This document shows positions 50,687-60,174 of a stretch of 64,000 nucleotides of DNA, piece after piece (within the stretch, counting starts at the first letter, position 1; every line of letters begins with the position of its first letter). The translations under genes were made by a program, and so were the position numbers. The notes under the pieces are model-generated. The model saw nothing but the letters and a program-made list of their open reading frames with translations. It did no database searches and had not been told where the DNA came from. Source of the stretch: an uncultured Myxococcales bacterium (GTDB taxonomy: Bacteria > Myxococcota_A > UBA9042); the NCBI GenBank assembly GCA_903924465.1, contig CAIYBN010000033.1:60993-124992 (forward strand), in the 5' to 3' direction.

Positions 50687-51571
50687 CTACTGCGGCCGAC
50701 GCCCGTACTTGACCGGGTTGTCCAAGAAGTGCCTCGGGATGACGCTGGCCGCCAAGAGCAACGGCGCGCACGCGGACTGGCGAATCGAATCGCAGACCAT
50801 CCCCACCACGTGGTTGCCGCCACGAAAGGCAGTCAACTCCGACGACATCGTATCGATCGCGAGCCAACGTTTGAGACACGCGTTCATGACAATCCGCTGG
50901 AAGGCCGCTTTCGAACACTTCACGTCATGGGCGTTGCCGCCCCAAGCAGGGTTGAACCGCATCGTGTCCTTGGTGACGTGCAAAAACTTCAGCGCGAACC
51001 CCTCCGGAACCAGCACGCTGGCAACGTGCGGGGTGATGGCGTGGAGCAGCGCCGTCGAGGCGCTCGCAGAGTCTTCCTTGTTCACCCCGTCGAGGGGATA
51101 GCACACCAGCTTCCTCTCCAAAGCCTGCGAAGCCGCCGGTCCAAATCCGAACGCCGGGGCGACCAGGCGCTGGAGGTCCCAGTTGGTCAGGCGCCCAACC
51201 GCCTGCACCATCGCGGCGGTGAAACGGTCGAGCAGTTTCTGGCTGAAGCGCATGCTGCTGCACTTGCGCCCCTTGGCCCAGCGCGAGGTCAGCCCGCTGT
51301 TTTCGGCGAGCCGAGCGAAGGCCTCGAAATCGCTCTGCGTGCCGTACTGATAGACTTGGGAGTCCCCGGCCAGCGTCAGCGTCTCGGCGGTCGCCTCCAC
51401 GGAGTAACGAGTCGGCCAATGCAGCCGTCCGAGCATCAGACGAACGAGGTCGCAGGCGCCGCGGACGGCTGACTCGCGTTCATACTTCGTCGGTTGTTTC
51501 TTGGCGAGCTTGATGATGTCATCCACCACCTGCGTGGCGATGGGCAGGATGATGGGGTGCGGCTTCTTCAT
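50687..51571 (-). CDS. Unrecognised element protein A
   Basis: 294 residues, not recognised. The N-terminus is polar (KKPHPIILPIATQVVDDIIK), then Lys/Arg-rich helical segments; no signal, membrane helix or catalytic motif seen. A ribosome site AGAGGACAAGAACC precedes the ATG. It could be a DNA-binding or plasmid-maintenance-type protein by its position near int/xis, but that is a guess from context. The same strand as int and protein B. Confidence 0.6.
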   Translation of the reverse strand: MKKPHPIILPIATQVVDDIIKLAKKQPTKYERESAVRGACDLVRLMLGRLHWPTRYSVEATAETLTLAGDSQVYQYGTQSDFEAFARLAENSGLTSRWAKGRKCSSMRFSQKLLDRFTAAMVQAVGRLTNWDLQRLVAPAFGFGPAASQALERKLVCYPLDGVNKEDSASASTALLHAITPHVASVLVPEGFALKFLHVTKDTMRFNPAWGGNAHDVKCSKAAFQRIVMNACLKRWLAIDTMSSELTAFRGGNHVVGMVCDSIRQSACAPLLLAASVIPRHFLDNPVKYGRRPQ

Positions 51572-51762
51572 GGTTCTTGTCCTCTCGTGTGCTTGGTGGC
51601 GTCACCGCGAAGTTGCAGTCCCGCCCAATTTCTTTTGGCTCGGCCGCGTCCGTGTCGCCGCCACTGCGACCTTGCTGTGGCGATCGATGCAGGCGCCCTG
51701 ACGGAACCGCCGTCGCGGCTTAGCCTTGGTCATTAAGGCGGCGCGGCTCTTGCCGCACCGTC

Positions 51763-52611
51763 TCAGCCGCCTGTACCGGTGGACGCGCTCGGCGCGGTGG
51801 CGGCAAGGATGTGCAGGAGCAGCATTGGCTGCGCGAGCTCGAACAGCTTCTCGAACCCGGATGCGAGGCAGTCGGCGGGCGTGATGGCGACGTCCGCAAT
51901 CAGCCCGACCTCACGCGCGCGCAGAACCAGAGCCTCGGTCGTGTCGAGGGCCGAGGGGCACGGGATGATTACGCCGCCCGTCGTGACGCACTGGTACCCG
52001 AAGCCTGGGTTGAGCCGGAAACTCAGCGAGTCTCCCGCTTTGGCAGGCCACAACAACCGAACTGCCATCGCGTCGAGCAGTGCGTCGGAGCAGTACATTC
52101 CGTCCGCGCCGTAGAGGTCGCTGGGAACCGACAGCGCCCTCGTCAGTTCGAGGCAGAACGCATCTGAGCCCAGAGCGAACCGGAACCCCACGCCGCTCTC
52201 GCGCTCCAACCCCTTCAGGTCGCGCCGGCTCAGCTGCTGCAGCAACTTGGCGGACACGCCGTGAAAATGGTCGGCCAAGGCCTCGGTACCGATGAGGAAA
52301 GTGTATTCCTCCATCTGGGTCATGTCGCCGATCAAACCCGCTCGCTGAAGCAGGAGCAAGTAGGCGAGCAGTGCCCCGATCGGGAGACTTGGCGCGCGGC
52401 GGTCCTTGTGCCCTGGCGCATCGATCGTGACGAATGCGAGTTCCGCGTTGTCGGTGATCGTCTGGCACTCGTCCGCCAGTTGGCGCACGAACTCAGCGGC
52501 ACCTCGCTCCACCACCTCGCGTTCGTGGGGCAAGAGCGTGGCCTGCAGCTCCGGCGGCAGCGCTGCCACCAGTTCCTTTCCGTACCGTTCAAAAATGCTG
52601 GATCGTGACAT
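51763..52611 (-). CDS. Unrecognised element protein B
   Basis: 282 residues, not recognised. It begins SRSSIFERYGKELVAALPP, has a central Leu-rich stretch (ALLAYLLLLQRAG), and a Cys/Gly-rich late part (GGVIIPCPSALDTTEALVLR). No signal or membrane span of sufficient length. AGGAGAGAAAG directly before the ATG is the strongest ribosome site of the element, which supports the gene. Divergent from protein C. Confidence 0.65.
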   Translation of the reverse strand: MSRSSIFERYGKELVAALPPELQATLLPHEREVVERGAAEFVRQLADECQTITDNAELAFVTIDAPGHKDRRAPSLPIGALLAYLLLLQRAGLIGDMTQMEEYTFLIGTEALADHFHGVSAKLLQQLSRRDLKGLERESGVGFRFALGSDAFCLELTRALSVPSDLYGADGMYCSDALLDAMAVRLLWPAKAGDSLSFRLNPGFGYQCVTTGGVIIPCPSALDTTEALVLRAREVGLIADVAITPADCLASGFEKLFELAQPMLLLHILAATAPSASTGTGG

Positions 52612-52817
52612 CTTTCTCTCCTGTCAGTATGTTCGCCGACTCAGGGTCGGCTGATTGCTGGACGGCCAGCCCTTGGGCAGCGAGGTGTAGTCCTAGCCCA
52701 TTGGCCCCCGACGACATTGACGCGTTCAACATGAACGCATCGTCCCGGTCCCGGCATCCTGCCGGCGACACGGACTGCGTGCACTGGAGGACTGACCGGA
52801 GAACGCCGGAGGAAATA

Positions 52818-53825
52818 ATGTCGATAATTTTCAAGAAGATGCCGGGTGGTCCGCCGATTTGGGACATCTTGCGTGCCGAAGCTGAGGTCCATCGCGACGG
52901 TGGCGACATCGACAGTGCCCGAGCCTCGAACCAGTTTGACGTCGTCATAAACTTGGACGGGGATGGCGCTGGGCAGGCCTGGAAGCGGAGCGCCCCGGAC
53001 GAGCCCCTCCGCCTCGAACCGAAGAAGGCCGGCGCTCTGCGGAAGATCATCGCCGCGAAATTCGTGCCGGTGCCCGCCCTCGGTGCTTACCAGCACCCGA
53101 GGAAGGACAATGACGCAGCCGCTAGCGAGGTTGGAAAGGCGCGCGCGCTCATTGACCCAGGCTCGCTCGCGGACGGGTGGCAAGTCATCGACACCATCGA
53201 CAAGGGGAAGATTGACGCGGACAACACCTACTTCAAATTCGCTCCCGTCGGCTCAGTATCTTACTTCATCGTTCTTCCATTGGCGGGACATCGCAACGCT
53301 GTTGCGGCTGGCGACCCGACCTTTCCCAACCGCACACGCTGGTACGACGCCGAGACCACGGTCCAGGTCAAAGTCGATCACGCGACGTTCAACCCGGAAA
53401 CCGGTGAGATCACGGTGTCGCTCAACCTCGACAATTTCTCACAGGCTGCAATCGGCTTGCTCCCGCCCATCCTGTCCGTCGGCGACCTGACATACCCGGC
53501 CTTGCCTTGTAAGGAAGAGGAGCTTCCCGACCTTGACGCTCGCGCCAAGGCCTTTTCGATGAATGGAGTTGTCGTTCCAGGCAATCAGGACGGTGTTCAC
53601 CACTTGTTCCTTCGGTTCGACGTGCCGCAGCCGTGGCTGCTCGACTTCCTCGGGATCGAGCCGTCGGTTGTCGATGCGGTCACGACGCGCGCCTTTGCCT
53701 CCCTACGTGGAAAGACGGTGTTGGGAGCGCTGTACTGGACGCCCAAAGGCGATCGAGGCAGTTTCTCGATGCCCGTTGCGATCGATGTCCACGTGCCTGA
53801 TCCAGGCATCAAGGTACTCCGCTGA
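52818..53825 (+). CDS. Unrecognised element protein C, opposite strand
   Basis: 335 residues, not recognised. The ATG at 52818 follows CGGAGGAAATA, an excellent ribosome site. The sequence is beta-rich, acidic, without signal or membrane segments, and shows several Trp and Asp/Pro turns; no catalytic motif recognised. It is the only gene of the left half of the element on the plus strand, set between two minus-strand blocks with its own upstream region, which is how accessory cargo genes usually lie. Cargo such as host defence or toxin-type function is possible but unproven. Confidence 0.65.
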   Translation: MSIIFKKMPGGPPIWDILRAEAEVHRDGGDIDSARASNQFDVVINLDGDGAGQAWKRSAPDEPLRLEPKKAGALRKIIAAKFVPVPALGAYQHPRKDNDAAASEVGKARALIDPGSLADGWQVIDTIDKGKIDADNTYFKFAPVGSVSYFIVLPLAGHRNAVAAGDPTFPNRTRWYDAETTVQVKVDHATFNPETGEITVSLNLDNFSQAAIGLLPPILSVGDLTYPALPCKEEELPDLDARAKAFSMNGVVVPGNQDGVHHLFLRFDVPQPWLLDFLGIEPSVVDAVTTRAFASLRGKTVLGALYWTPKGDRGSFSMPVAIDVHVPDPGIKVLR

Positions 53826-53910
53826 GTTGCGCGCGTGGTCTCGGTTCGATTGCATTCGGGCCTCTTGGCGGTTGCCGGGCTGGCGGTGCATGGCGCAGTT
53901 CTGATTTATA

Positions 53911-53927
53911 CTATTAGCACATAATAG
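53911..53927. promoter_or_regulatory. AT-rich inverted repeat between protein C and polymerase
   Basis: CTATTA, five bases, TAATAG: a perfect 6-base inverted repeat in an otherwise GC-rich region, between convergent genes. It could be a terminator stem without T-run, or an operator. Confidence 0.3.
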
Positions 53928-53940
53928 AAGTGGCAAACGC

Positions 53941-55812
53941 CTACACGTCACCCGCATCGCCCGGGTCTTCCGCGCCGTAAGAATCGTGGATGTCCTTGCC
54001 GACCTCGCAGCCAAGCGGCAGGTCCGCCAACGCGGGGAAGCACACGGGCACCGTCGACATGCAGGCGGTGACCTTGTCGCGCACCGCACCCCAGGCACAG
54101 GTATCCGTGTGGCGACGACCGGGGCGACCGCAATCACAGCGCGGCGCCACTGCCACGATCTCGTCGTGAACGGTAAACGCGACGTCGACACCCTGCTGGG
54201 CGAGTTCCAGCATTTGCCCAACGAGAATGTCCCGAGCGATGGCCTGGACGATGTTTTCGACGAGCGTGTGCGGCAGGATCTCGTACGTCCGCGCGCCGCT
54301 CCCGGCGTCCTGGCCAAACGAGACAGCGTGCCTGGCGGCCTTGCCGATCCGCCGATAGAACAGATGACGCCCTGTTGGCAGTTTGACTGCCAGTACCGGT
54401 TTCCCTCCGCGCGAGAACTCGAACGTGACGCCATTGACCTCGGTTGCCTGACCGGACTCCGCTGCCCGCTTCACCGCGGACGCCATCGCCTTCGGCAGAC
54501 CTGAGACCCGAGGGAACGTCTGGTGGTACGTGGCGTAGGCGTGGTCCACCAATGCCTCGTCGACGTCGTCAATCTTCGCACGGACCTGCTTGGCGAACTT
54601 CTTCGGGCCCATGCCGAAGCCCAGACCGAGGATCGCTTCCTTGCCGAGTGCCCGGGGCGCGGAAGGATCGACCTCGTGGCCGAACGACGTGTACACGTCC
54701 TCGTTCGCGCGAAACCGCTCCACCAGTTCCGTCTCACCAGCCAGAAACGCGAGTACTCGGGCCTCGATCGCCTTCAGGTCAGACGCGACGAAGGCCAGGC
54801 CACGCGGCGGGACGACGACCTGGCGCACTTGGGCAACGAGCCCGGACTTGGGCAGTCCGTGGAGGTTGAAGTTCGCGGCGTCGGGGCCCCCGCTGGTGAA
54901 ACGACCGGTGTGGCTGCCGTAGTAATGGATGTGATTGAACAACTGGCCACTGGACTTCCGGAGCCGCTGTAGCTGCAACATCAGGTTGCTGAGCGCTGCC
55001 GCCTCCTTGACCAACTCGAAAAACCGATTGAGTTCTGGGTCCCCGCGCCGCGCTGCGATCACGTCCACGTGGCTGATGCTGCTGCTCGCCAGCTGCACCC
55101 CGAACTTGTCGGCGACAAAACCCACGATGGCTGCATTGTCGGCTGCTTGGTGGGGCCGGAAGCCCAAACGGGCCAAGCCTAGCGTGGTCTCCGCCGAGGC
55201 CGTGACCGCGCGACGGTGCAGCTCTTTGGCAAAGTTCAGGTCGATGCGGACGCCGGACAACTGCATCTGGCACAGCTGGTTGACCACGTCCCACTCCCAA
55301 TCCGGAAACAGGTCGTCGTCGATGGCCTCTGCCGCGGCTGCATACACATTCGTCACCGCACTGGCGCAGGGCAGCGCCAGCTGGATGCGCGTCATCGACC
55401 CAGTCTGGAACTGCGCGGAGGCAACGACGCCGTCCAACTCGGTCAACGGGGCGAGGGCAGCGGCATCCTCCTGGCGATACTTCCGATAGCTTTCCGTGTC
55501 GAACCACTTGGAAAGGTTGAGTTCCAGCTTCTCGCGGAGCAGCAAGCCTTGCAGCGGGACATCGTGCGCTGCGAAGGTACAGCCATCGGCGTCCAGTGCC
55601 CGCAAACGCACTGCGGCGGCAGCAAGGTCGCCGCCCGCGGCGGCCGCGACGTCGAAGACTTCAACGACGTTGGCGACCCGGATGCCGATCATGGTGATGC
55701 GCGTGAAAGTGTGGGTTGCGTAGCCGGGACGCCCGGCGACATCGGGTCGGACACCGGCGCTGTTGTGTGCGATGACGTGCACGGCCACCAACTTGTCTTT
55801 ATTCGGTTTCAT
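53941..55812 (-). CDS. Family A DNA polymerase, phage-type
   Basis: 623 residues. Replicative-type polymerase A: TGRFTSGGPDAANFNLHG (template/primer region), motif A ASDLKAIEARVLAFLAG with the metal Asp at about 345, motif B ALGKEAILGLGFGMG, and motif C FTVHDEIVAV with the second catalytic Asp near 550. The first 190 residues are a remnant-like 3'-5' exonuclease domain: the usual acidic triad is not obvious, so proofreading is doubtful. The ATG at 55812 follows AAGGAGATCCTGCCG; TTG 55833 overlaps the upstream gene stop. It is the next gene after the primase-like protein on the same strand, forming a replication module of the element. Confidence 0.9.
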   Translation of the reverse strand: MKPNKDKLVAVHVIAHNSAGVRPDVAGRPGYATHTFTRITMIGIRVANVVEVFDVAAAAGGDLAAAAVRLRALDADGCTFAAHDVPLQGLLLREKLELNLSKWFDTESYRKYRQEDAAALAPLTELDGVVASAQFQTGSMTRIQLALPCASAVTNVYAAAAEAIDDDLFPDWEWDVVNQLCQMQLSGVRIDLNFAKELHRRAVTASAETTLGLARLGFRPHQAADNAAIVGFVADKFGVQLASSSISHVDVIAARRGDPELNRFFELVKEAAALSNLMLQLQRLRKSSGQLFNHIHYYGSHTGRFTSGGPDAANFNLHGLPKSGLVAQVRQVVVPPRGLAFVASDLKAIEARVLAFLAGETELVERFRANEDVYTSFGHEVDPSAPRALGKEAILGLGFGMGPKKFAKQVRAKIDDVDEALVDHAYATYHQTFPRVSGLPKAMASAVKRAAESGQATEVNGVTFEFSRGGKPVLAVKLPTGRHLFYRRIGKAARHAVSFGQDAGSGARTYEILPHTLVENIVQAIARDILVGQMLELAQQGVDVAFTVHDEIVAVAPRCDCGRPGRRHTDTCAWGAVRDKVTACMSTVPVCFPALADLPLGCEVGKDIHDSYGAEDPGDAGDV

Positions 55813-55829
55813 CGGCAGGATCTCCTTAC

Positions 55830-58352
55830 TCAATGCATGGTTGGAAGTTCGGCCGCATCAAACACGACGGGGCCGTTGCGCCCGGCGGCACGCCGGTCGT
55901 CGGGATACGCAGAGGGAATGGCGTCAACTGGAGCTGCGGATGCCACGGCGCCACTTGCCGCTTTGAACCAGCGCGGGTTGACCTGATACGTCACGCTCGC
56001 CGGCCGCCCGGGCTTGGCCTGCTGGCGGTCGTTGGTGGACTTGCGCAGGTAGCCGTGGTCTTCCAGGAGGTTGAGCACGGGGTCCAGTTCGGCCATGTTG
56101 GCAAACTTGCCCTTGGTTTTCTGGAACAGGTCCCGCGCAGTAAAGGTCTGCAGGTTCAGCCGCTTGATGCTGGTGAGCAGATACTGGCTCGATTCCAGAG
56201 ACGCGTGCGCGCCCATCCTGGCAAACGCCACCTTTGCGTGGTCGACGAAGTACTGGCCGATTCGGCGTGCGGCTTCGAAGGTTTCAGCTGACACCGGGAT
56301 GTCCCACGGCGCGCTGACGCCAGCATTTGCGGCCAAGTGCAGGAGGGCGGAGATTCGAACCACGGCGCCGACGTACTTGCCGGCCCACGACACGATGATG
56401 TGAAGATCGCCGTCGGGACCGAGGCGGGACTCGACGTTGCCGGCGAACTCCAAGTACAACCTGCGGGCGTCTGCGCTCAGCTGGATTTGGTGCGGCGCTG
56501 GATGCCCGTTCTCACCGATCGGCAGTGCGATGCTGAGCAGTTCAGTGGCAACCCGGCGATACGCGTCCTTGGTCTCCGTTGGCACGCCAGGGGGATCCAC
56601 GTCCCGCTGGCCGATGCGGCTCGCAGGGACCGAATACAGAAACCGCGCGTTCAGGCCCCGCGCCGCGAACGCAGACGTGCTCCCCATCTGACGCAGCACA
56701 TCAGGCTGCGCAAAGAAGCAGATCGTGAGCGCGGGATCGCGGATGGAAAGCGCCGCCCCGCTCTGCCGATCCACGTTCACGGGGTCGCCGCTGTGCGCCT
56801 TCAGGACGACTTCGATGTTGGGCTGATGCTTGCCGTCGTAGCGCCCACCGATGTTGGCGATAAAGGCGCCTTCGGTGTCGAACACAGCCACGACGCCATT
56901 CTGCGCGTGCAGCAACGACGCCAGCTTCTCGGGCGTACAGTCGCTGACGTGGGGACGGAACTCCGTGAACGGCCGAAGTGCGTCCAACTGAACATGAAAT
57001 TGCTCGGCGCTCCGGATCGCGCGTTCGTGCTCATCGGCCGTCGTGGCCTCGGCTGCTTCCTTCTCCGCTGCCTTGAGGCGAGTCTGCAAGTCGCTCCTCC
57101 GCGCCTTGTGGGTCGATTCATCGTTGCGGCGCGCCCGGTTGACACGGTCTGCGTGGTCGTCGAGCACAGACATGAAGGGGCGCGCAACAGATGACTTGCG
57201 GTTTGCCGGATCCATGAACGCCGCCAGATACAGATTGACTGGCTCTTCGTGGTCGTTCTTGGCAAGGATCTTGAATTTGCCTGCACTGATTGCGGACAGC
57301 ACGCCCAACGCCATGAGCGCGGACAAATCGACCGGTGTCTGGGTCGCGATCGACACCGCCAGAACCATCTCCCGAAACGGGCTCGGAAACGCATCCACGG
57401 GAAACGGTGTCCTGGAAACGAGTTGCAGCTCGATTGGGTTCAACCAGCTCGGATCCTCCATCTGGGTCGCCGCACTGATGCACCTGTCGAAGTCGGCGTG
57501 GGTCTCGCCGGCGATCAAGGCATCGTTCGCGTCCTTGTGCGGGCCAAAGTACAGCCGCTTGCAACGGTCGTACCCGAGCTCCTGTGCGAGTCGCTGGGCG
57601 AGATCGTCACCCGCGCCATCCTGGTCGGTGGCGATGAGGATCTGCGGCGAGCGGGCAAGCGGTGCGAGCAGCGTCGAATCCACTTTCGTGCCGTTGCCGC
57701 CGGGAACAGACACTGCGTTGCGGATCCCCACGGTGGCCAAGGCGGCAACGTCAAACTCGCCTTCGGTCAGCAGAACCGGCTCCAAGGGCTCAAGATTGTG
57801 TAGGTTGTACAGCAGCGACGGCGCACCGGAGGGCACCCGCTGAAACTTCTTGTCGTGCAGCGGACGCAGCTTGACCAGCGCCGGTCCGAACTTGTCGAAC
57901 GACGTCATGGTCATCCACTCCCCAACGGGAAGTCCGTCGGGGTCGTTCGGGTCGGTGCAGCGCACGTAGCCGATCCCGACGCCTGACGCTGCGTCCACAT
58001 CGAGCGCGCGAGCGCCGAGGAAGGCCTTGCCGCCGTCGTCTGCGCGCAGACCCAACTCGGCTCGGGCGTGGATCACTATGAGGTGCAGACGGTTTTCAGC
58101 GGACAACGCCGGCACTGGGGCGCCCCTCGCGCCTCCGGTCACCCCCAGTGCATCGGCAAGGGCCTGTGCGCCGCCACTGGCCCCGCAGCCACGGCAGTTC
58201 CATACGCCTTTTTCGGTGTTGAGCGAGCACGACGGATTGCTGTCCCCGTGCTGATGCCGATCCGGGTACGGGCACGCGATCTTGTACTCCGGGCCGGAGC
58301 CCTTCGGCTCGCGACCTCCCGCACGAGCAATTTCAAGGATGTTGTCAAACAT
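55830..58352 (-). CDS. Toprim/DUF3987 primase-helicase-like protein
   Basis: 840 residues. N-terminal zinc finger of primase type (CPYPDRHQHGDSNPSC, then WNCRGCGASG), a Toprim domain (LLTEGEFDVAALATVG with the Glu, and ATDQDGAGDDLAQRL with the Asp pair), then from about 330 a DUF3987-like domain with a weak P-loop (FMDPANRKSS) and a C-terminal winged-helix-like part. DUF3987 proteins with an N-terminal Toprim act as primase-helicases of phages and integrative elements. The ATG at 58352 is preferred; TTG 58403 is in frame. It lies 17 bases upstream of the polymerase gene. Confidence 0.85.
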   Translation of the reverse strand: MFDNILEIARAGGREPKGSGPEYKIACPYPDRHQHGDSNPSCSLNTEKGVWNCRGCGASGGAQALADALGVTGGARGAPVPALSAENRLHLIVIHARAELGLRADDGGKAFLGARALDVDAASGVGIGYVRCTDPNDPDGLPVGEWMTMTSFDKFGPALVKLRPLHDKKFQRVPSGAPSLLYNLHNLEPLEPVLLTEGEFDVAALATVGIRNAVSVPGGNGTKVDSTLLAPLARSPQILIATDQDGAGDDLAQRLAQELGYDRCKRLYFGPHKDANDALIAGETHADFDRCISAATQMEDPSWLNPIELQLVSRTPFPVDAFPSPFREMVLAVSIATQTPVDLSALMALGVLSAISAGKFKILAKNDHEEPVNLYLAAFMDPANRKSSVARPFMSVLDDHADRVNRARRNDESTHKARRSDLQTRLKAAEKEAAEATTADEHERAIRSAEQFHVQLDALRPFTEFRPHVSDCTPEKLASLLHAQNGVVAVFDTEGAFIANIGGRYDGKHQPNIEVVLKAHSGDPVNVDRQSGAALSIRDPALTICFFAQPDVLRQMGSTSAFAARGLNARFLYSVPASRIGQRDVDPPGVPTETKDAYRRVATELLSIALPIGENGHPAPHQIQLSADARRLYLEFAGNVESRLGPDGDLHIIVSWAGKYVGAVVRISALLHLAANAGVSAPWDIPVSAETFEAARRIGQYFVDHAKVAFARMGAHASLESSQYLLTSIKRLNLQTFTARDLFQKTKGKFANMAELDPVLNLLEDHGYLRKSTNDRQQAKPGRPASVTYQVNPRWFKAASGAVASAAPVDAIPSAYPDDRRAAGRNGPVVFDAAELPTMH

Positions 58353-58420
58353 TTGGACGTAGTTCTCCCTGGGCGCCACGGCGGGGCCCTTGAGGTTCTG
58401 CAAATTGACGGGCCGTTGGC

Positions 58421-58657
58421 CTACCTGGCGCGGTCGCTGGGAAACAGCCGATCCGACGTCACGCTGAATGCCTGCGCCAACGTCTCCATGTCCTCGGCGG
58501 ACATCGGGCGGATGCCACGCTCAAGGAGCGAGAGACGCGACTGCGAAATGCCGCTGGCCAGTTCCAGATCGTACTGGGACCAACCGGCATCGCGGCGTAG
58601 GTGCTTCAGGTTGTTGACGGGGATCGGTGTGTGGATGCGCTTCTTCATGCCCACCAT
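58421..58657 (-). CDS. XRE-family helix-turn-helix regulator
   Basis: 78 residues. Cro/C1-type HTH: LKHLRRDAGWSQYDLELASG, then ISQSRLSLLERGIRPM. No second domain, so it is like a phage Cro. ATG at 58657 or 58648; the latter follows GGTGGGC. It precedes the replication genes and is a likely switch for them; its operators may be the AT-rich inverted repeats or the iteron-like sequences. Confidence 0.85.
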   Translation of the reverse strand: MVGMKKRIHTPIPVNNLKHLRRDAGWSQYDLELASGISQSRLSLLERGIRPMSAEDMETLAQAFSVTSDRLFPSDRAR

Positions 58658-58704
58658 GATAGTGGTGATGCTGATGGCGCGATCGGACGTGCAAGATCGG
58701 GTTT

Positions 58705-60084
58705 TCAGCCGCCGGAAGCATCTTGGGCGCGGGTTCTTCGTTTGCGCTGAGCATCGCGGTGGAGGCGGATTTCGTCTTCAATTCTAGGGATATCGCCAAC
58801 GAATGGCCCAGCGTCCGGTCCAAAGTCCAGGCTACAGTAACACGTTGCACACGCTGTGAACGCCGGACATGGCAGATCGGCGCGTTTGGCACCTTTGCAG
58901 GTTTTGCAGCCGTGTAGCCACCAACGATGGCACACCGGGCATTCGCCGTGCCTCGGGAAGTCGGTCTTGGTTTCCCGCACCATGCGCGTCAATACGTTCC
59001 AAGTCATCCGTCCGCCATGCCGCTTGAGCATGGCAAGCCAGTAGATTCTTGCGTCCTGGCGTCCCAACGTGCCGCTGTCGGGGACGGCGGTCGGTGCTGC
59101 ACGGGGCGTTGGCTGTCCACGCAAGCGCCTCCCGCGCTCGACGCCAACCCACAGCCAGTCCATGTCCTCACGGACCATGTCGCGCAAGACCATGTACTCG
59201 CCCTCGCCGGGACCGGCGGAAGCTGCACCGACGGCTTCGGCTGCGGTCATCTGGCCGGTATGCCGCGCACCGTTGCCAGCAGCTCGCGCTTCGGTGAATC
59301 CGGCCAGCACCTGCCGCTTTGTTTGGCCTTGGGTGTCGACCACGAGCGTGTCGGGCGAAACGGCCGCGAGTTCCTGGAGCTGGGCAAAACTGACGACCGG
59401 CGGCAGATTTGGCCCCGGCAAGACCGGCCAATCGCGGTCATTGTCAGTTGCGACAAGTATTATGACGTAATAGGAATCGTCGTCTGGTTCGCGTTCGGCC
59501 CACCGCACGTAGCTATAGCGTGGACGGTTGCCGACCTGGGCGAGCGCGCGTTCCCGGATCTGTGCCAGCTCCTCGGGCGTCGGTACGTCAGTGTCCATGC
59601 GGGCGTGCAGCAACCGCAGCTCCGCCAGTTCGATTTCCCCGAGAACCCGTGCCTGTCCAGGCGAAAAGCGCGTCCACGTCTGCTGGTCGACGGACCACTC
59701 GACGAGGCGTTCGACGCGGATCCCCAGCAGGCCGTCGTGCAGCCCTTCAAGTCGACGCCACCCCGTGGCGTCCAGCTGGGTACGCTCGTCGCCCATGCTG
59801 GCCGATGCCTTGCGCACACGGGCGACCATCCGCCGTGGTCCGTGCTGGATAGGCGACGCACCCGCCACGACGTCCAGCCCCCAGATCCGCATGTCGTCGA
59901 ACACCGATGGCCGCGGGTCAAGGCCGGCCGCAGCCATGATTTCCGCAAAGGTGGTCCGACACAGCGCTAGGTCGACGCCGTCTGCGTGGCTGGCCAGCAA
60001 TTCCGACAACTGTTGGCGCATGGTTGGCAGCATGTCAGCACGTTTGCGGATGCGGCGGGGAATCTGCGGAATCGGCTTGGCCAT
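58705..60084 (-). CDS. Unrecognised element protein D with C-terminal zinc ribbon
   Basis: 459 residues. The first 330 residues are not recognised: helical, Arg/Asp-rich, with AMP-like no motif. The C-terminal 120 residues hold CPVCHRWWLHGCKTCKG and, after a gap, CPAFTACATCYC, a multi-cysteine zinc-binding region. AGGAGGTGCG before the ATG is an excellent ribosome site. Head of the minus-strand operon (D, XRE, primase, polymerase). A role in DNA recognition at the adjacent iteron region is possible, as zinc-ribbon initiators do, but is only inferred. Confidence 0.7.
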   Translation of the reverse strand: MAKPIPQIPRRIRKRADMLPTMRQQLSELLASHADGVDLALCRTTFAEIMAAAGLDPRPSVFDDMRIWGLDVVAGASPIQHGPRRMVARVRKASASMGDERTQLDATGWRRLEGLHDGLLGIRVERLVEWSVDQQTWTRFSPGQARVLGEIELAELRLLHARMDTDVPTPEELAQIRERALAQVGNRPRYSYVRWAEREPDDDSYYVIILVATDNDRDWPVLPGPNLPPVVSFAQLQELAAVSPDTLVVDTQGQTKRQVLAGFTEARAAGNGARHTGQMTAAEAVGAASAGPGEGEYMVLRDMVREDMDWLWVGVERGRRLRGQPTPRAAPTAVPDSGTLGRQDARIYWLAMLKRHGGRMTWNVLTRMVRETKTDFPRHGECPVCHRWWLHGCKTCKGAKRADLPCPAFTACATCYCSLDFGPDAGPFVGDIPRIEDEIRLHRDAQRKRRTRAQDASGG

Positions 60085-60174
60085 CGCACCTCCTGATGCT
60101 GGCGGCTGACGGTAGATCAGGTCTGCGGTCTGTCAACCGCGTCCAGACCAACGGCGACACGGGCCAGCGGGGTT

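Noticed and set aside
50234..51472. 412-codon plus-strand frame in the element
   Set aside because: Covers the antisense of protein A and the excisionase start; Arg/Pro-rich without motifs, while protein A has a ribosome site and normal composition.
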